Assembly (NCBI RefSeq): GCF_002294725.1
Contig: NZ_NSFT01000007.1
Location: forward strand, 248,001-312,000
Direction: 5' to 3'
Length of the DNA: 64,000 bases
From: Mesorhizobium sp. WSM4313
GTDB lineage: Bacteria > Pseudomonadota > Alphaproteobacteria > Rhizobiales > Rhizobiaceae
Part shown: piece by piece, positions 17,161 to 26,139 of the stretch
Position numbering within the stretch: the stretch's first letter is position 1
Layout of the letters: each line of letters starts with the position of its first letter
The notes under the pieces: model-generated
What the model was told of the DNA's origin: nothing
The model's database searches: none
Seen by the model: only the letters and a program-made list of their open reading frames with translations
Translations under genes and position numbers: made by a program

Positions 17161-18420
17161 TTACTTCGCCGGCTTGTACCAGCTGTCAAGGCCGTCCTGC
17201 AGCTTCTTGGCCGCGGCTTCCGGCGTATCGGTGCCGTTGATCACATTGGCCGATTCAACCCAGGTCTCGTTCTCGAGGTTCGGCGTGCCGCGCGACAGGA
17301 TCTGGTAGGTCGAGCGGATCGTCGACTTGCACTTGCCGCGCCAGGAGACGAACTCCTGCGCCAGCGGGTCTTCCATCTTCACCGGCGAGGAGTTCAGGCT
17401 GAAGAAGCCGGGCAGCGCGTTGGCGTAGATGGTGGCGAAATCCGGCGAGGCGACCCAGGACAGGAACTTCTTGGCCTCTTCCGCATGCTTCGATGCCGCA
17501 TTCAGGCCCATGCCGATGTCGGTGTGGTCGGAGATGTAGCAGGTGTCGCCGGCCTTCTCGACCGGCGGCGGGAAGGCGCCCATCTTGAACTGCGCCTGGG
17601 TGTTGAACAGGCCGATTTCCCACGAGCCGGCCGGGTAGATGGCGGCGCGGCCGAGCGTGAACAGGTTCTGGCTGTCCGGATAGGTCTGCGCCTCGAAGCC
17701 GTCGCCGAGATACGGCTTCCACTTGGCCAATTCCTTGAAGGGCTCGACCCACTGCGGATCGGTGAGCTTCTGCTCGCCCTTGATCAGCGCCTGGCGGCCT
17801 TCCTCGCCCTTCCAGTAGTTCGGGCCGACATTCTGGTAGCCCATGGTCGCGGCTTCCCAGAGGTCCTTGGTGCCCATCGCCATCGGGATATAGGTGCCGT
17901 CCGCCTTGATCTTGTCGAGCGCCGCGAAGAACTCGTCGCGGGTCTGCGGCACCTTGATGCCGAGCTTGTCGAAGGCATCCTTGTTGTAGATGAAGCCGTG
18001 GATGACCGAGGCCATCGGCACGCAGAAGCTCGACTTGCCGTCGTCGGTCTGCCAGGCGGCCTTGGCGACGGGCGAGAAGTTCTCCATGCCAGGCAGCGAG
18101 CTCAGGTCGGCGAGGTTGCCCTTCTTGAACAGCTCCAGCGACTTGTCGAAGGGGCGGCAGGTGATCAGGTCGCCCGCCGAGCCGGCAGCGAGCTTGGCGC
18201 CGAGGGCCGCGTCGTATTCGGTCGGCGCCGAAGGCGCGAACACCACCTTGATGCCGGGGTTCTTGGCTTCGAAAGCCGGGATCAGCTTGTCCTTCCAGAT
18301 GGTCAGGTCGTCGCCGCGCCAGCTTTCGATGTTGAGCGTCACGTCCTCGGCCAGCGCCATCCCGGTCGTGCCGAGGATGCTTGTGCCGAGCAGAAGGGCC
18401 GTCAGTAGTTTGGTCTTCAT
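17161..18420 (-). CDS. ABC transporter sugar-binding protein, periplasmic
   Basis: 419 residues. A signal peptide of about 24 residues (MKTKLLTALLLGTSILGTTG then MALA, cleavage before EDV) exports it to the periplasm. The body is an extracellular solute-binding protein family 1 fold with WRGDDLTIWKDKLIPAFEAK, KFLSWVASPDF and a C-terminal AAKKLQDGLDSWY. It captures the sugar for the two permeases. Position between murQ and the permeases, opposite the GlcNAc kinase/nagA operon, makes N-acetylglucosamine, chito-oligosaccharides or MurNAc-containing muropeptide sugars the likely ligands; this is inference. Confidence 0.93.
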   Translation of the reverse strand: MKTKLLTALLLGTSILGTTGMALAEDVTLNIESWRGDDLTIWKDKLIPAFEAKNPGIKVVFAPSAPTEYDAALGAKLAAGSAGDLITCRPFDKSLELFKKGNLADLSSLPGMENFSPVAKAAWQTDDGKSSFCVPMASVIHGFIYNKDAFDKLGIKVPQTRDEFFAALDKIKADGTYIPMAMGTKDLWEAATMGYQNVGPNYWKGEEGRQALIKGEQKLTDPQWVEPFKELAKWKPYLGDGFEAQTYPDSQNLFTLGRAAIYPAGSWEIGLFNTQAQFKMGAFPPPVEKAGDTCYISDHTDIGMGLNAASKHAEEAKKFLSWVASPDFATIYANALPGFFSLNSSPVKMEDPLAQEFVSWRGKCKSTIRSTYQILSRGTPNLENETWVESANVINGTDTPEAAAKKLQDGLDSWYKPAK

Positions 18421-18534
18421 CTTCAGTCTCCCTGTTGACCTTTTTCAGGTTCGGTTTTGAGAACAGAGGCTCAGCGCCCCTTGCTCCCCTCGCAAGCCCG
18501 TTTCACCCCGATGGAAATCGGGATGAAAAGGGCC

Positions 18535-19485
18535 CTACCTCTTTGTTAGGGCATGATCTTTTCCGAAAAGCGGGTTCCACTTTTCGGAATCATGCCCCAG
18601 CGCGGAAAGCGCCGGCCTGAGCTTCTGGCCGGTTCCTTCCAGTATCTTCTCGGCCGCGTCGGCGCTGGCGGCGCCCGCGGCGAGCAGAATGGCGGTCTTG
18701 ACGCCGCCGCGGCTCTCTTCGAGCAGGCGGGCGGCGTCGTCGCGGCTCTTGCCGCTGATGGCGGCGACCATGCGCACGGCGCGGTCGCGCAGCTTGATGT
18801 TGTCGGCGGTGAGATTGACCATATAGCCGTCATGGACATGGCCGAGATGGATGGCAGTGAGCGTCGAAAGCATGTTGAGCGCGATCTTCTGCGCCGTGCC
18901 CGCGCCCATGCGCGTCGAGCCGGCGATCAGCTCCGGCGGCGTTTCGAGCAGGACGGCGACGTCGGCCTGCTCGAACAGGACGGCGCCCCGGTTGTTGGCA
19001 ATCGCGATGGTGGCGGCGCCTCGGCGCCGCGCGTCCTGGAGCGCCTGGACCGCATAAGGGGTCGAGCCGCTGGCCGAGATGGCGATCAGGCAGTCGCCCT
19101 TGCCGATGGCGGCCGCGGCAACCGCCGCCGACGCTTCCCCGGTGTCGTCCTCCGGCCCGCCTGCCAGTGTGCGGAAGGCGTCGTCGCCGCCGGCGATGAG
19201 GATGGCGATGCGGTCGCGCGCAATGCCGAAGGTGCCGGGCAGTTCCAGCGCGTCGGCCAGCGCCATCAAGCCGGAGCTGCCGGCCGCCGCATAGGCAAGC
19301 TTGCCGCCGCTCTTCAATTGCTTCGCGATGAGTTCGGCGGCAAGGGCAATCGCCGGAATGGCGCCGTGCACGGCCTTGCCGGCCTCGATCTGGGCGCTGG
19401 CCAGGAACGCCAGAATGGTTTCGGGGGCCTGGACATCCAGCCCCTCGGCATTCTGGTGGAGCGCTTCGGTGCGCGTCTCGGCCAT
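18535..19485 (-). CDS. murQ: N-acetylmuramic acid 6-phosphate etherase
   Basis: 316 residues. The ATG at 19485 follows GGAGGAAA; an in-frame upstream start at 19542 lies across the operator and is rejected. It is a SIS-domain lyase removing D-lactate from MurNAc-6-phosphate to give GlcNAc-6-phosphate. AAGSSGLMALADALELPGTF aligns with the E. coli [20 protein letters not shown] block, so Glu81 is the expected catalytic residue; PEDD follows later. The last residues, about 297-312, are encoded by a palindromic intergenic repeat that runs into the gene. It is first in the transporter operon and divergent from the GlcNAc kinase operon. Confidence 0.88.
   Translation of the reverse strand: MAETRTEALHQNAEGLDVQAPETILAFLASAQIEAGKAVHGAIPAIALAAELIAKQLKSGGKLAYAAAGSSGLMALADALELPGTFGIARDRIAILIAGGDDAFRTLAGGPEDDTGEASAAVAAAAIGKGDCLIAISASGSTPYAVQALQDARRRGAATIAIANNRGAVLFEQADVAVLLETPPELIAGSTRMGAGTAQKIALNMLSTLTAIHLGHVHDGYMVNLTADNIKLRDRAVRMVAAISGKSRDDAARLLEESRGGVKTAILLAAGAASADAAEKILEGTGQKLRPALSALGHDSEKWNPLFGKDHALTKR
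18549..18598. repeat. Palindromic repeat inside the 3' end of murQ
   Basis: Arms GGGCATGA...TTCCGAAAAG and CTTTTCGGAA-TCATGCCC pair with a 4-base bulge. This hairpin repeat is widespread between genes in Mesorhizobium and relatives. Here it lies in frame within murQ and encodes roughly residues 297-312, just before the stop at 18535. Confidence 0.75.
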
Positions 19486-19509
19486 GCATTTTCCTCCGAT
19501 TGAGCGAAC

Positions 19510-19528
19510 AATACCAAAAAAATACCAC
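19510..19528 (-). promoter_or_regulatory. Tandem operator upstream of murQ
   Basis: Read on the minus strand: GTGGTATT-TTT-TTGGTATT, two direct 8-bp half-sites with an 11-bp period, ending 24 bp before the murQ start. The same arrangement lies 24 bases upstream of the divergent GlcNAc kinase. It probably binds the GntR/UTRA regulator encoded at 20564-21343. Confidence 0.65.
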
Positions 19529-19643
19529 TTGTCCACACGCATTAATGAATTTCAGGCGGCGGACCTCCCTTGTCGGCAAATTAACGTGAGTTTTCAACAA
19601 AATGCGCCTTAATCTTTTTTGAACAGAAATTAACTCTTGGCTA

Positions 19644-19662
19644 TTGGTATTTTATTGGTATT
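19644..19662 (+). promoter_or_regulatory. Tandem operator upstream of the GlcNAc kinase operon
   Basis: TTGGTATT-TTA-TTGGTATT, two direct 8-bp repeats with an 11-bp period, 23 bp before the GTG start at 19686. It is the twin of the site at 19510-19528 and likely a repressor site for the GntR/UTRA protein. Confidence 0.65.
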
Positions 19663-19685
19663 ATCCGGCTCCGAGGAGAAATCGC

Positions 19686-20567
19686 GTGAAATTCGTGCTT
19701 GGCATCGATGGCGGCGGCACCAGCTGCAGGGCGGCCCTTGCGACCGTCGGCGGCGCCGTTGTCGGCCGCGCCAAGAGCGGCGCCGCCAACATCCGCACCG
19801 ACCTCACTGGCGCCCGTACCAACATTGTCGAGGCGGCCAGGCAGGCTTTTCTGGCCGCCGGCGCGGATCCGGAGCTGATTCCCCAAACGCCGGCCATTCT
19901 CGGTCTCGCCGGCGCCAATGTCGGCACCTACCGGCAGCAGCTCGAGGCGATCCTGCCCTTCAGCCGGAGTCGTGTCGAAACCGATGCCGAGATCGCGCTA
20001 GAGGGCGCGGTCGGCTCCGGTGACGGCGCCATGGCCATTCTGGGCACCGGCACCGCCTATATGGCGCGTAAGGACGGCAAGTCGCGCGCCATCGGCGGCT
20101 GGGGTTTCCAGGTCGGCGACCAGGGCAGCGGCGCCCGCATCGGCCGCGACCTGCTGGAACAGACGCTGCTTGCCTATGACGGCATCCGTCCGGGCTCGCC
20201 CTTGACCGACGCCATGCTCGCTGTCTTCCGCAACAATCCCGAAGACGTGGTCGAATTCACCACCAACGCCAAGCCGGGCGATTTCGGCGGCTTCGCGCCA
20301 AAGGTTTTCGAGCATGCAGAAAAGGGCGACCTCGTCGCCAATTTCATCCTCGGCAAGGCGGTCGCCGATGTCGAGGCCTCGCTCAACGCGCTCGAGCTTG
20401 CCGACCATGCTCCGCTCTGCCTGCTCGGCGGCCTGGCGCCGCTTTACGCGCCGCGCCTTTCGGCACGCTATCAGGCGCTGCTCAAGGCCCCGCTCGACGA
20501 TGCGCTGGGCGGCGCCGTGCAGATGGCCGTGCGCATCTTTGCCAAGGGTCCGGAGGCCGCCCGATGA
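19686..20567 (+). CDS. BadF/BadG-type N-acetylglucosamine kinase
   Basis: 293 residues with a GTG start after GAGGAG; an upstream GTG at 19644 would place the operator inside the gene. The ATPase fold of the sugar kinase/actin family is seen in FVLGIDGGGTSCRAAL, ILGLAGANVG, ILGTGTAYM and GWGFQVGDQGSGARIGRD, with CLLGGLAPLY at the end. It phosphorylates N-acetylglucosamine, and perhaps MurNAc, in the cytosol after ABC import, which replaces PTS phosphorylation. First gene of a four-gene operon with ATGA overlaps throughout. Confidence 0.9.
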   Translation: MKFVLGIDGGGTSCRAALATVGGAVVGRAKSGAANIRTDLTGARTNIVEAARQAFLAAGADPELIPQTPAILGLAGANVGTYRQQLEAILPFSRSRVETDAEIALEGAVGSGDGAMAILGTGTAYMARKDGKSRAIGGWGFQVGDQGSGARIGRDLLEQTLLAYDGIRPGSPLTDAMLAVFRNNPEDVVEFTTNAKPGDFGGFAPKVFEHAEKGDLVANFILGKAVADVEASLNALELADHAPLCLLGGLAPLYAPRLSARYQALLKAPLDDALGGAVQMAVRIFAKGPEAAR

Positions 20568-21343
20568 GCGCCGCCGACCAGATCTTCTCCATGCTGAAAG
20601 AATCCTCGCAGAGCGGCGCGCCGCTCTATTTGCAGCTCAGGCGCAGCATCGAGGAAGCGGTCAATCGCGGCCTGATCGGTCCGGGCGACGCGTTGCCCTC
20701 CGAGCGCGACATCGCGAGCAAGGCCGACATCTCGCGCGTCACCGTGCGCAAGGCGGTGCAGGACCTGGTCAAGGGCGGCATCCTCGTTCAGCGCCACGGC
20801 TCGGGCACCTTCGTCGCGCCGCGTATGGAGCGCGTCGAGCAGTCGCTGTCGCGGCTCACCTCCTTCACCGAGGACATGGCGCGCCGCGGCATGAACGTGC
20901 GCTCGGTCTGGCTCGACCGCGGCCTCTATGCGCCGTCGCCGGACGAGATGATGGTGCTGGGCCTCTCCTCGACCGAGCTGGTGGCGCGCGTGGCGCGCCT
21001 GCGCATCGCCAACGACACGCCGCTGGCGATCGAGCGCGCGGCGCTCTCGGCCAGCGTCCTGCCCGATCCCGAAGCGATCGGCTCCTCGCTCTATGCGGCG
21101 CTGGGAACGACCGGCAATCGCCCGGTCCGCGCCGTGCAGCGCATCTCGGCCACCAATCTTGGCGACGCCGATGCACGCTTGTTGGAAGTGCCTCCGGGGG
21201 TTGCCGGACTGCAGATCGAGCGCATTTCCTATCTGGCGAGCGGCAAGGTGATCGAGTTCACCCGCTCGGTCTACAGGGGCGACGCCTATGATTTCGTCGC
21301 GGAACTCCGGCTGACCGGGCCGGGAGAGGAGCTCCGGCCATGA
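20564..21343 (+). CDS. GntR family regulator with UTRA domain (amino-sugar regulator)
   Basis: 259 residues. The N-terminal winged helix (PLYLQLRRSIEEAVNRGLIG, PSERDIASKADISRVTVRKA, QRHGSGTFV) is followed by a UTRA ligand domain from about residue 90. This is the HutC/NagR-YvoA class, which senses phosphorylated amino sugars. Lying inside the GlcNAc catabolic operon and next to paired tandem operators, it most likely represses both divergent operons until GlcNAc-6-phosphate or GlcN-6-phosphate builds up. Alphaproteobacterial counterparts are called NagQ. It overlaps neighbours by ATGA at both ends. Confidence 0.88.
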   Translation: MSAADQIFSMLKESSQSGAPLYLQLRRSIEEAVNRGLIGPGDALPSERDIASKADISRVTVRKAVQDLVKGGILVQRHGSGTFVAPRMERVEQSLSRLTSFTEDMARRGMNVRSVWLDRGLYAPSPDEMMVLGLSSTELVARVARLRIANDTPLAIERAALSASVLPDPEAIGSSLYAALGTTGNRPVRAVQRISATNLGDADARLLEVPPGVAGLQIERISYLASGKVIEFTRSVYRGDAYDFVAELRLTGPGEELRP

Positions 21344-22371
21344 ATGCCAGCACCACCCATATGCGGCGCGAGATCAACGAGATCCCAGAAGCGGCCGCGC
21401 GCCTTCTCGACGGCTCGTCCGCCATGTTGGCCGAGGCCGGTCGCGGCCTTCGCGAGCGCGATCCGCATTTCGTCGTCACCGTGGCGCGCGGCTCGTCCGA
21501 CCATGCCGCGACCTTCATGAAATATGCCGTCGAGCTGACGGCAGGCCTGGCGGTCGCCTCCGTTGGGCCGTCGATCGCGTCGATCTATGGCGCCAGGTTG
21601 AGGCTCCGGGGCTCGGCCTGCTTGGCGGTCTCGCAGTCGGGCAAGAGCCCCGACATCGTTGCCATGGCCGAAACGGCAAGGGCCGGCGGCGCGCTCACCG
21701 TCGCCATCACCAACACGGCGGACTCGCCGCTGGCGCGGGCCTCCGACTATGCCATCGACATCCTGGCCGGACCTGAGCGCAGCGTCGCGGCCACCAAGAC
21801 CTTCGTCAATTCGGCCGTCGCCGGCCTTGCGCTGATGGCGCATGCCACGGATGACCAAGCATTGATCAAGGCGCTCGCCGGCCTTCCCGGCCATTTCGAG
21901 AAGGCGATCGCCTGCGACTGGATGGCGCTCGCCGGCGCTCTGGAGAACCCGCAGTCGCTGTTCATCCTCGGCCGCGGCCCGTCCTTCGCGATTGCCAGCG
22001 AGGCGGCGCTGAAATTCAAGGAAACCTGCGCCATGCATGCCGAGGCCTACAGCGCCGCCGAGGTCATGCATGGGCCGCTGGCGCTGGTCGGTCCGGGTTT
22101 TCCGGTCCTGGCGCTTGCCGCCCGTGATGCGTCCGAACCCTCGGTCGCCGAGGCGGCCGACGGATTGACGGCCAAGGGCGCCGCCGCCTTCATCACATCC
22201 GACAAGGCGAAGGCCGCGCGGCTTCTTCCCCATGTCGCCACCGGCCACCCGCTGACCGATCCGCTGCCGCTAATCGTGTCCTTCTACGGCTTCGTCGAGG
22301 CCTTCGCGCGCCATCGCGGCCTCGACCCCGATGCGCCGCGCAACCTGCGCAAGGTGACGGAAACCGTATGA
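21340..22371 (+). CDS. SIS-domain glucosamine-6-phosphate deaminase (NagB-II type)
   Basis: 343 residues with two SIS domains, like the isomerase half of GlmS, but no N-terminal glutaminase domain. Signatures are VARGSSDHAATFMKY, SQSGKSPDIV, ERSVAATKTFVNS, LGRGPSFAIASEAALKFKET and the C-terminal RNLRKVTETV. Without the glutaminase it works in the catabolic direction, turning glucosamine 6-phosphate into fructose 6-phosphate and ammonia. This replaces hexameric NagB, which is absent here. Coupled by ATGA overlap to the regulator before and nagA after. Confidence 0.88.
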   Translation: MNASTTHMRREINEIPEAAARLLDGSSAMLAEAGRGLRERDPHFVVTVARGSSDHAATFMKYAVELTAGLAVASVGPSIASIYGARLRLRGSACLAVSQSGKSPDIVAMAETARAGGALTVAITNTADSPLARASDYAIDILAGPERSVAATKTFVNSAVAGLALMAHATDDQALIKALAGLPGHFEKAIACDWMALAGALENPQSLFILGRGPSFAIASEAALKFKETCAMHAEAYSAAEVMHGPLALVGPGFPVLALAARDASEPSVAEAADGLTAKGAAAFITSDKAKAARLLPHVATGHPLTDPLPLIVSFYGFVEAFARHRGLDPDAPRNLRKVTETV

Positions 22372-23528
22372 GCGACCGTTTCGCACTCACCGGCGCCCGC
22401 ATCTTCGACGGCGCCGACTGGCACGACAACGCGGCTCTCGTCGTCAAGGGCGACGTGGTCGAGGCCATCCTGCCCGCCGGGGCGATTCCGTCCGGCGTTT
22501 CGGCGACCGAGACTGGCGGCGGCCTGCTGGTGCCCGGTTTCGTCGACATCCAGGTCAATGGCGGCGGCGGCGTGATGCTCAACGATCATCCCGACGTCGC
22601 CTCGATCGAGACCATCTGCCGGGCTCACGCGCCTTTCGGCACCACGGCGCTGCTGGTGACGCTGATCACCGACACGCCGGCGATCACCGCCGCCGCCATC
22701 GCCGCCGGCGCCGAGGCCGCCCGGGAAAAGGCGCCGGGCTTCCTCGGGCTGCACCTGGAAGGACCGCATCTCTCGCTAGCCCGCAAGGGCGCGCATGATC
22801 CGGCGCTGATCCGACCGATGACCGACGCCGATCAGGCGGCGCTTATCGCGGCGCGCAAACAGCTTCCCGTCCTGCTCACCACGATCGCGCCGGAATCGGT
22901 CGAGCCGGCCCGTGTCACGGCGCTGGCCAAGGCCGGCGTCGTCGTCAGCCTCGGCCATAGCGACACCAATTACGCGACGGCCACCGCCTTCGCCGAAGCC
23001 GGCGCCACGGTGGTCACGCACCTGTTCAACGCCATGAGCCAGATCGGCAACCGCGAGCCGGGCCTGGCGGGCGCGGCGATCGACGCCGGCGGCTTGTATG
23101 CCGGCATCATCGCCGACGGCATCCATGTCCATCCGGCGACGATGATGCTTGCGCTGCGCGGCAAGCAGGGGCCCGGCAAGATCGTGCTGGTCACCGACGC
23201 CATGGCGACGATCGGCACCGACATGACATCGTTCACGCTCAACGGCCGCACCATCTACCGCAAGGACGGGAGCCTGCGGCTTGCCGACGGCACGCTGGCC
23301 GGCGCCGATCTCGACATGATTTCCGCCGTGCGCTACGTCCATCGCGTCGTCGGCCTGGACCTCGACGAGTCTCTGCGCATGGCCTCGCTCTATCCGGCCG
23401 AGGCGATCGGCCAGGCCCACCGCCTCGGCCGCTTCGCCAACGGCACCGCAGCCGACATTGTTGGGCTGTCGGAGGGGCTGGATGTCAGGAACGTCTGGAT
23501 CAGCGGCAGGAAGGTGTTTGGAACGTAG
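22368..23528 (+). CDS. nagA: N-acetylglucosamine-6-phosphate deacetylase
   Basis: 386 residues, amidohydrolase superfamily. PGFVDIQVNGGGG starts the barrel; HLEGPHLS carries the first metal-binding Glu; GHSDTNYATA and THLFNAM supply the two metal His; VTDAMA holds the catalytic Asp. It removes acetate from GlcNAc-6-phosphate made by the kinase or MurQ, giving GlcN-6-phosphate for the downstream deaminase reaction. Last gene of the operon, joined by ATGA to the SIS deaminase; followed by a dispersed repeat rather than an obvious terminator. Confidence 0.95.
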   Translation: MSDRFALTGARIFDGADWHDNAALVVKGDVVEAILPAGAIPSGVSATETGGGLLVPGFVDIQVNGGGGVMLNDHPDVASIETICRAHAPFGTTALLVTLITDTPAITAAAIAAGAEAAREKAPGFLGLHLEGPHLSLARKGAHDPALIRPMTDADQAALIAARKQLPVLLTTIAPESVEPARVTALAKAGVVVSLGHSDTNYATATAFAEAGATVVTHLFNAMSQIGNREPGLAGAAIDAGGLYAGIIADGIHVHPATMMLALRGKQGPGKIVLVTDAMATIGTDMTSFTLNGRTIYRKDGSLRLADGTLAGADLDMISAVRYVHRVVGLDLDESLRMASLYPAEAIGQAHRLGRFANGTAADIVGLSEGLDVRNVWISGRKVFGT

Positions 23529-23540
23529 GCCTTCGCGATT

Positions 23541-23703
23541 TCGTCATCCTCGGGCTTGACCCGAGGATCCATTCCGTGACCTCTGCCGCAGAGCGCAATG
23601 GTGCAGAATTCTGTAACTGTTGCAATGCTTAGCGTCACGGAATGGATCCTAGACTAGGGTCTGCGCGCGTCGCTTAGCTCCTTGCTTCGCCCCAGGGTGA
23701 CGA
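23541..23703. repeat. Dispersed mosaic repeat, family F copy 2
   Basis: Diverged, oppositely oriented copy of the element at 6875-7034. It begins TCGTCATCCTCGGGCTTGAC, has the shared TGCAGAATTCTGTAAC-like centre and ends with a CCAGGGTGACGA arm. It fills the gap between the convergent nagA and matB genes. Confidence 0.8.
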
Positions 23704-23713
23704 CGCAGTGTTG

Positions 23714-25231
23714 TTAGCCGGCTGTATAGATATCCTTATACGTCTCGCGCAGCACGTTCTTCTGCACCTTGCCCATCGTGTTGCGCGGCAGTTCGTCGAC
23801 GAAGATCACCTGCTTCGGATGCTTGTATTTCGCCAGCCGGCCGGTGATGGCGCCGACAATATCGGCGGCGCTGATCGCCGAGCCCGGTTTGCGCACCACC
23901 ACCGCCGTGACGCCTTCGCCGAAATCGGGGTGCGGCACGCCGATCACCGCGCTTTCGCTGACACCGTCGAGCGCGTCGATCTCGCTCTCGATCTCCTTCG
24001 GATAGACATTGTAGCCGCCGGAGATGATCAGGTCCTTGCCGCGTCCGACGATGTGGACATAGCCGTCGGCATCGATCAGGCCGAGGTCGCCGGTGATGAA
24101 GAAGCCGTCTTCGCGGAACTCGGCCTTGGTCTTTCCCGGCATGCGCCAATAGCCGGCAAAGACGTTCGGGCCCTTGACCTCGATCATGCCGATCTCGCCC
24201 TGGGGAAGCGACTTGCCGTTCTCGGGATCGGTGATGCGCAGCGAAATACCGGGCAAAGGGAAGCCGACCGTGCCGGCGCGCCGCTCCCCGTCATAGGGGT
24301 TGGACGTGTTCATGTTGGTCTCGGTCATGCCGTAGCGCTCGAGGATGGCGTGGCCGGTGCGCTCGCGCCAGGCCTTGTGCGTCTCGGCGAGCAGCGGCGC
24401 CGAGCCGGAAATGAAGACCCGGATCGTCTTCGCCGCCTCGCGTGTCAGGCCGTCCTGTTGCAACAGCCGCACATAGAAGGTCGGCACGCCCATCAAAGCC
24501 GTCGCGCGCGGCATCAGCGACAGAATGCGCGCGGGATCGAATTTCTGCTCGAAGAACATTGTCGCGCCGGCCATCAAGACGACGTTGGTGGCGACGAACA
24601 GGCCGTGTGTGTGGAAGATAGGCAGCGCGTGGATCAGCACGTCGTCGCCGCCGAAGCGCCACTGCTCCGCCAGCACGCGGGCATTCGAGGCGAGATTCTC
24701 GTGGCTGAGCATCGCACCCTTGGAACGGCCGGTCGTGCCGGAAGTGTAGAGGATCGCGGCAAGATCGTCCGGCCCGCGCGCGACATCGCTGAAATCCGTC
24801 GCCTGTCGCGAAGCCTGGCTGGCCAGCGTTCCCTGTCCGTCGCGGCCGAGCGTCAGCACCGTGGCGCCGATCGCCGCGGCAAGCGGTTCGATGCCCGAAA
24901 GACGGTCCGGATCGCAAACGATCAGTTTCGGCTCGGCATCACGGAAGAAATAGTCGAGCTCGGGCAGCGTGTAGGCGGTGTTGAGCGGCAGGAAGACCGC
25001 GCCGGTGCGTAACGAGGCGAGATAGAGCAGCATCGCCTCCGGGCTCTTCTCGACCTGGACCGCGACCCGGTCGCCGGGCTCGACGCCGGCTTGCGCGAGG
25101 GCATGCGCCAGCTGCGCCGACTTCGCCAGCATGTCGCCATAGGTGATCGAACGGCCGTCATCCGTCTCCATCAGCAACCGGCCGGGCGCCGGCATGCGGG
25201 AACGGAAAGCGCTGAAGAGATGATTGGTCAT
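23714..25231 (-). CDS. matB: Malonyl-CoA synthetase
   Basis: 505 residues, ANL-superfamily acyl-CoA synthetase. The P-loop is YTSGTTGRSKGAM, with ALPIFHTHGLFV, YGMTETNM, the hinge GDLGLIDADGYVHIVGRGKD and the catalytic Lys near the end in PRNTMGKVQKN. Length and the HTHGLF block fit the MatB class, which makes malonyl-CoA from malonate and CoA using ATP. The neighbouring GntR/FCD regulator, 108 bp upstream on the same strand, matches the rhizobial mat arrangement. MatA (decarboxylase) and a transporter are not present here, so malonate use must rely on genes elsewhere. Confidence 0.87.
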   Translation of the reverse strand: MTNHLFSAFRSRMPAPGRLLMETDDGRSITYGDMLAKSAQLAHALAQAGVEPGDRVAVQVEKSPEAMLLYLASLRTGAVFLPLNTAYTLPELDYFFRDAEPKLIVCDPDRLSGIEPLAAAIGATVLTLGRDGQGTLASQASRQATDFSDVARGPDDLAAILYTSGTTGRSKGAMLSHENLASNARVLAEQWRFGGDDVLIHALPIFHTHGLFVATNVVLMAGATMFFEQKFDPARILSLMPRATALMGVPTFYVRLLQQDGLTREAAKTIRVFISGSAPLLAETHKAWRERTGHAILERYGMTETNMNTSNPYDGERRAGTVGFPLPGISLRITDPENGKSLPQGEIGMIEVKGPNVFAGYWRMPGKTKAEFREDGFFITGDLGLIDADGYVHIVGRGKDLIISGGYNVYPKEIESEIDALDGVSESAVIGVPHPDFGEGVTAVVVRKPGSAISAADIVGAITGRLAKYKHPKQVIFVDELPRNTMGKVQKNVLRETYKDIYTAG

Positions 25232-25339
25232 GAAATGTCCTCAAGGCGGACGAAGGCCGAATGGCGCATGCCTTGCGCTCGCCTGAGCGAATACCAGATT
25301 TGGCGCTCGGAGCAAAAACTGCGTTGATTTTTCGATCCG

Positions 25340-26077
25340 CTATTTACGGCCGCGTTGGGACTTGCCGGCCCTCGGATCATAACCCTGGGCTAGGCGTTCC
25401 ATGCACATCGCCGCGGTGAGGCGGTAGTGATTGAGAAGCGCCTCGACCGCGCCGTCGGCGTCGCCGTCCAGCGTGCGTTCGGCGATGATGCGGTGCTCGC
25501 CGAGATCGTCGCGCCCCGTGCCTGGCGCGTTTTGCGCGATCAGGCGGTAGCGCGAGGCCTGGTCGGAAAGCTGGTCGCAAAAGCCGATCAGCCAGTGCGA
25601 CCTGCAGGCCGCGATCAGGGCGCGATGGAAGGCGCGGTGCAGCTTTTCCCATTCCGGATTGTTGGTTGCCGGGTCATCCGGCAGGCGGCGCTCGGCGCGC
25701 GCCAGGCGATGCAGGGCAAGCACCAGTTGCTCTTCCCATTCTGCGGTGCGGTGCGCAATGGATTCGCGCAGCGCCCGCTCCTCCAGCCAGCAGCGCGTAC
25801 GCGTCAACTCCTCCAGTTCCGCGGCGCTGACCGGCATCAGGAAGAAGCCGCGTTGGTCGTGACGGCCGAGCAGGCCCTCGGCGGCCAGGCGGTTGAGCGC
25901 CTCGCGCACCGGCGAGGCGCCGGCGCCATAGCGGGAAACGACCCACTCGACACGCAGTTTCGTCTCGGACTCCAGGGCTCCGCGCAACAGGTCATCGCGC
26001 AGTTGCTGGTAGACCGAACTGGCAAGCGTGCTTTTGGCTCCCTTGCTCTCGCCCGGCTCGGTGCTTCCGTTTGTCAA
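25340..26077 (-). CDS. GntR family regulator with FCD domain, beside matB
   Basis: 245 residues with a TTG start. The frame extends to an ATG at 26140 (266 aa), but that ATG has no ribosome site and touches a perfect palindrome, whereas ACAGGAG lies 5 bases before the TTG at 26077. The N-terminal winged helix contains YQQLRDDLLRGAL and ASPVREALNRLAAEGLL; an all-helical FCD effector domain follows from about residue 90. FadR/VanR-like members bind carboxylic acids. As neighbour of matB it is a good candidate for a MatR-type malonate sensor. Confidence 0.85.
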   Translation of the reverse strand: MTNGSTEPGESKGAKSTLASSVYQQLRDDLLRGALESETKLRVEWVVSRYGAGASPVREALNRLAAEGLLGRHDQRGFFLMPVSAAELEELTRTRCWLEERALRESIAHRTAEWEEQLVLALHRLARAERRLPDDPATNNPEWEKLHRAFHRALIAACRSHWLIGFCDQLSDQASRYRLIAQNAPGTGRDDLGEHRIIAERTLDGDADGAVEALLNHYRLTAAMCMERLAQGYDPRAGKSQRGRK

Positions 26078-26139
26078 TCGAACTCCTGTTGCTTTGCCCC
26101 TGGTTTGCCAGGGCCCCGCGGCGAAGCAATTCCCGTACA

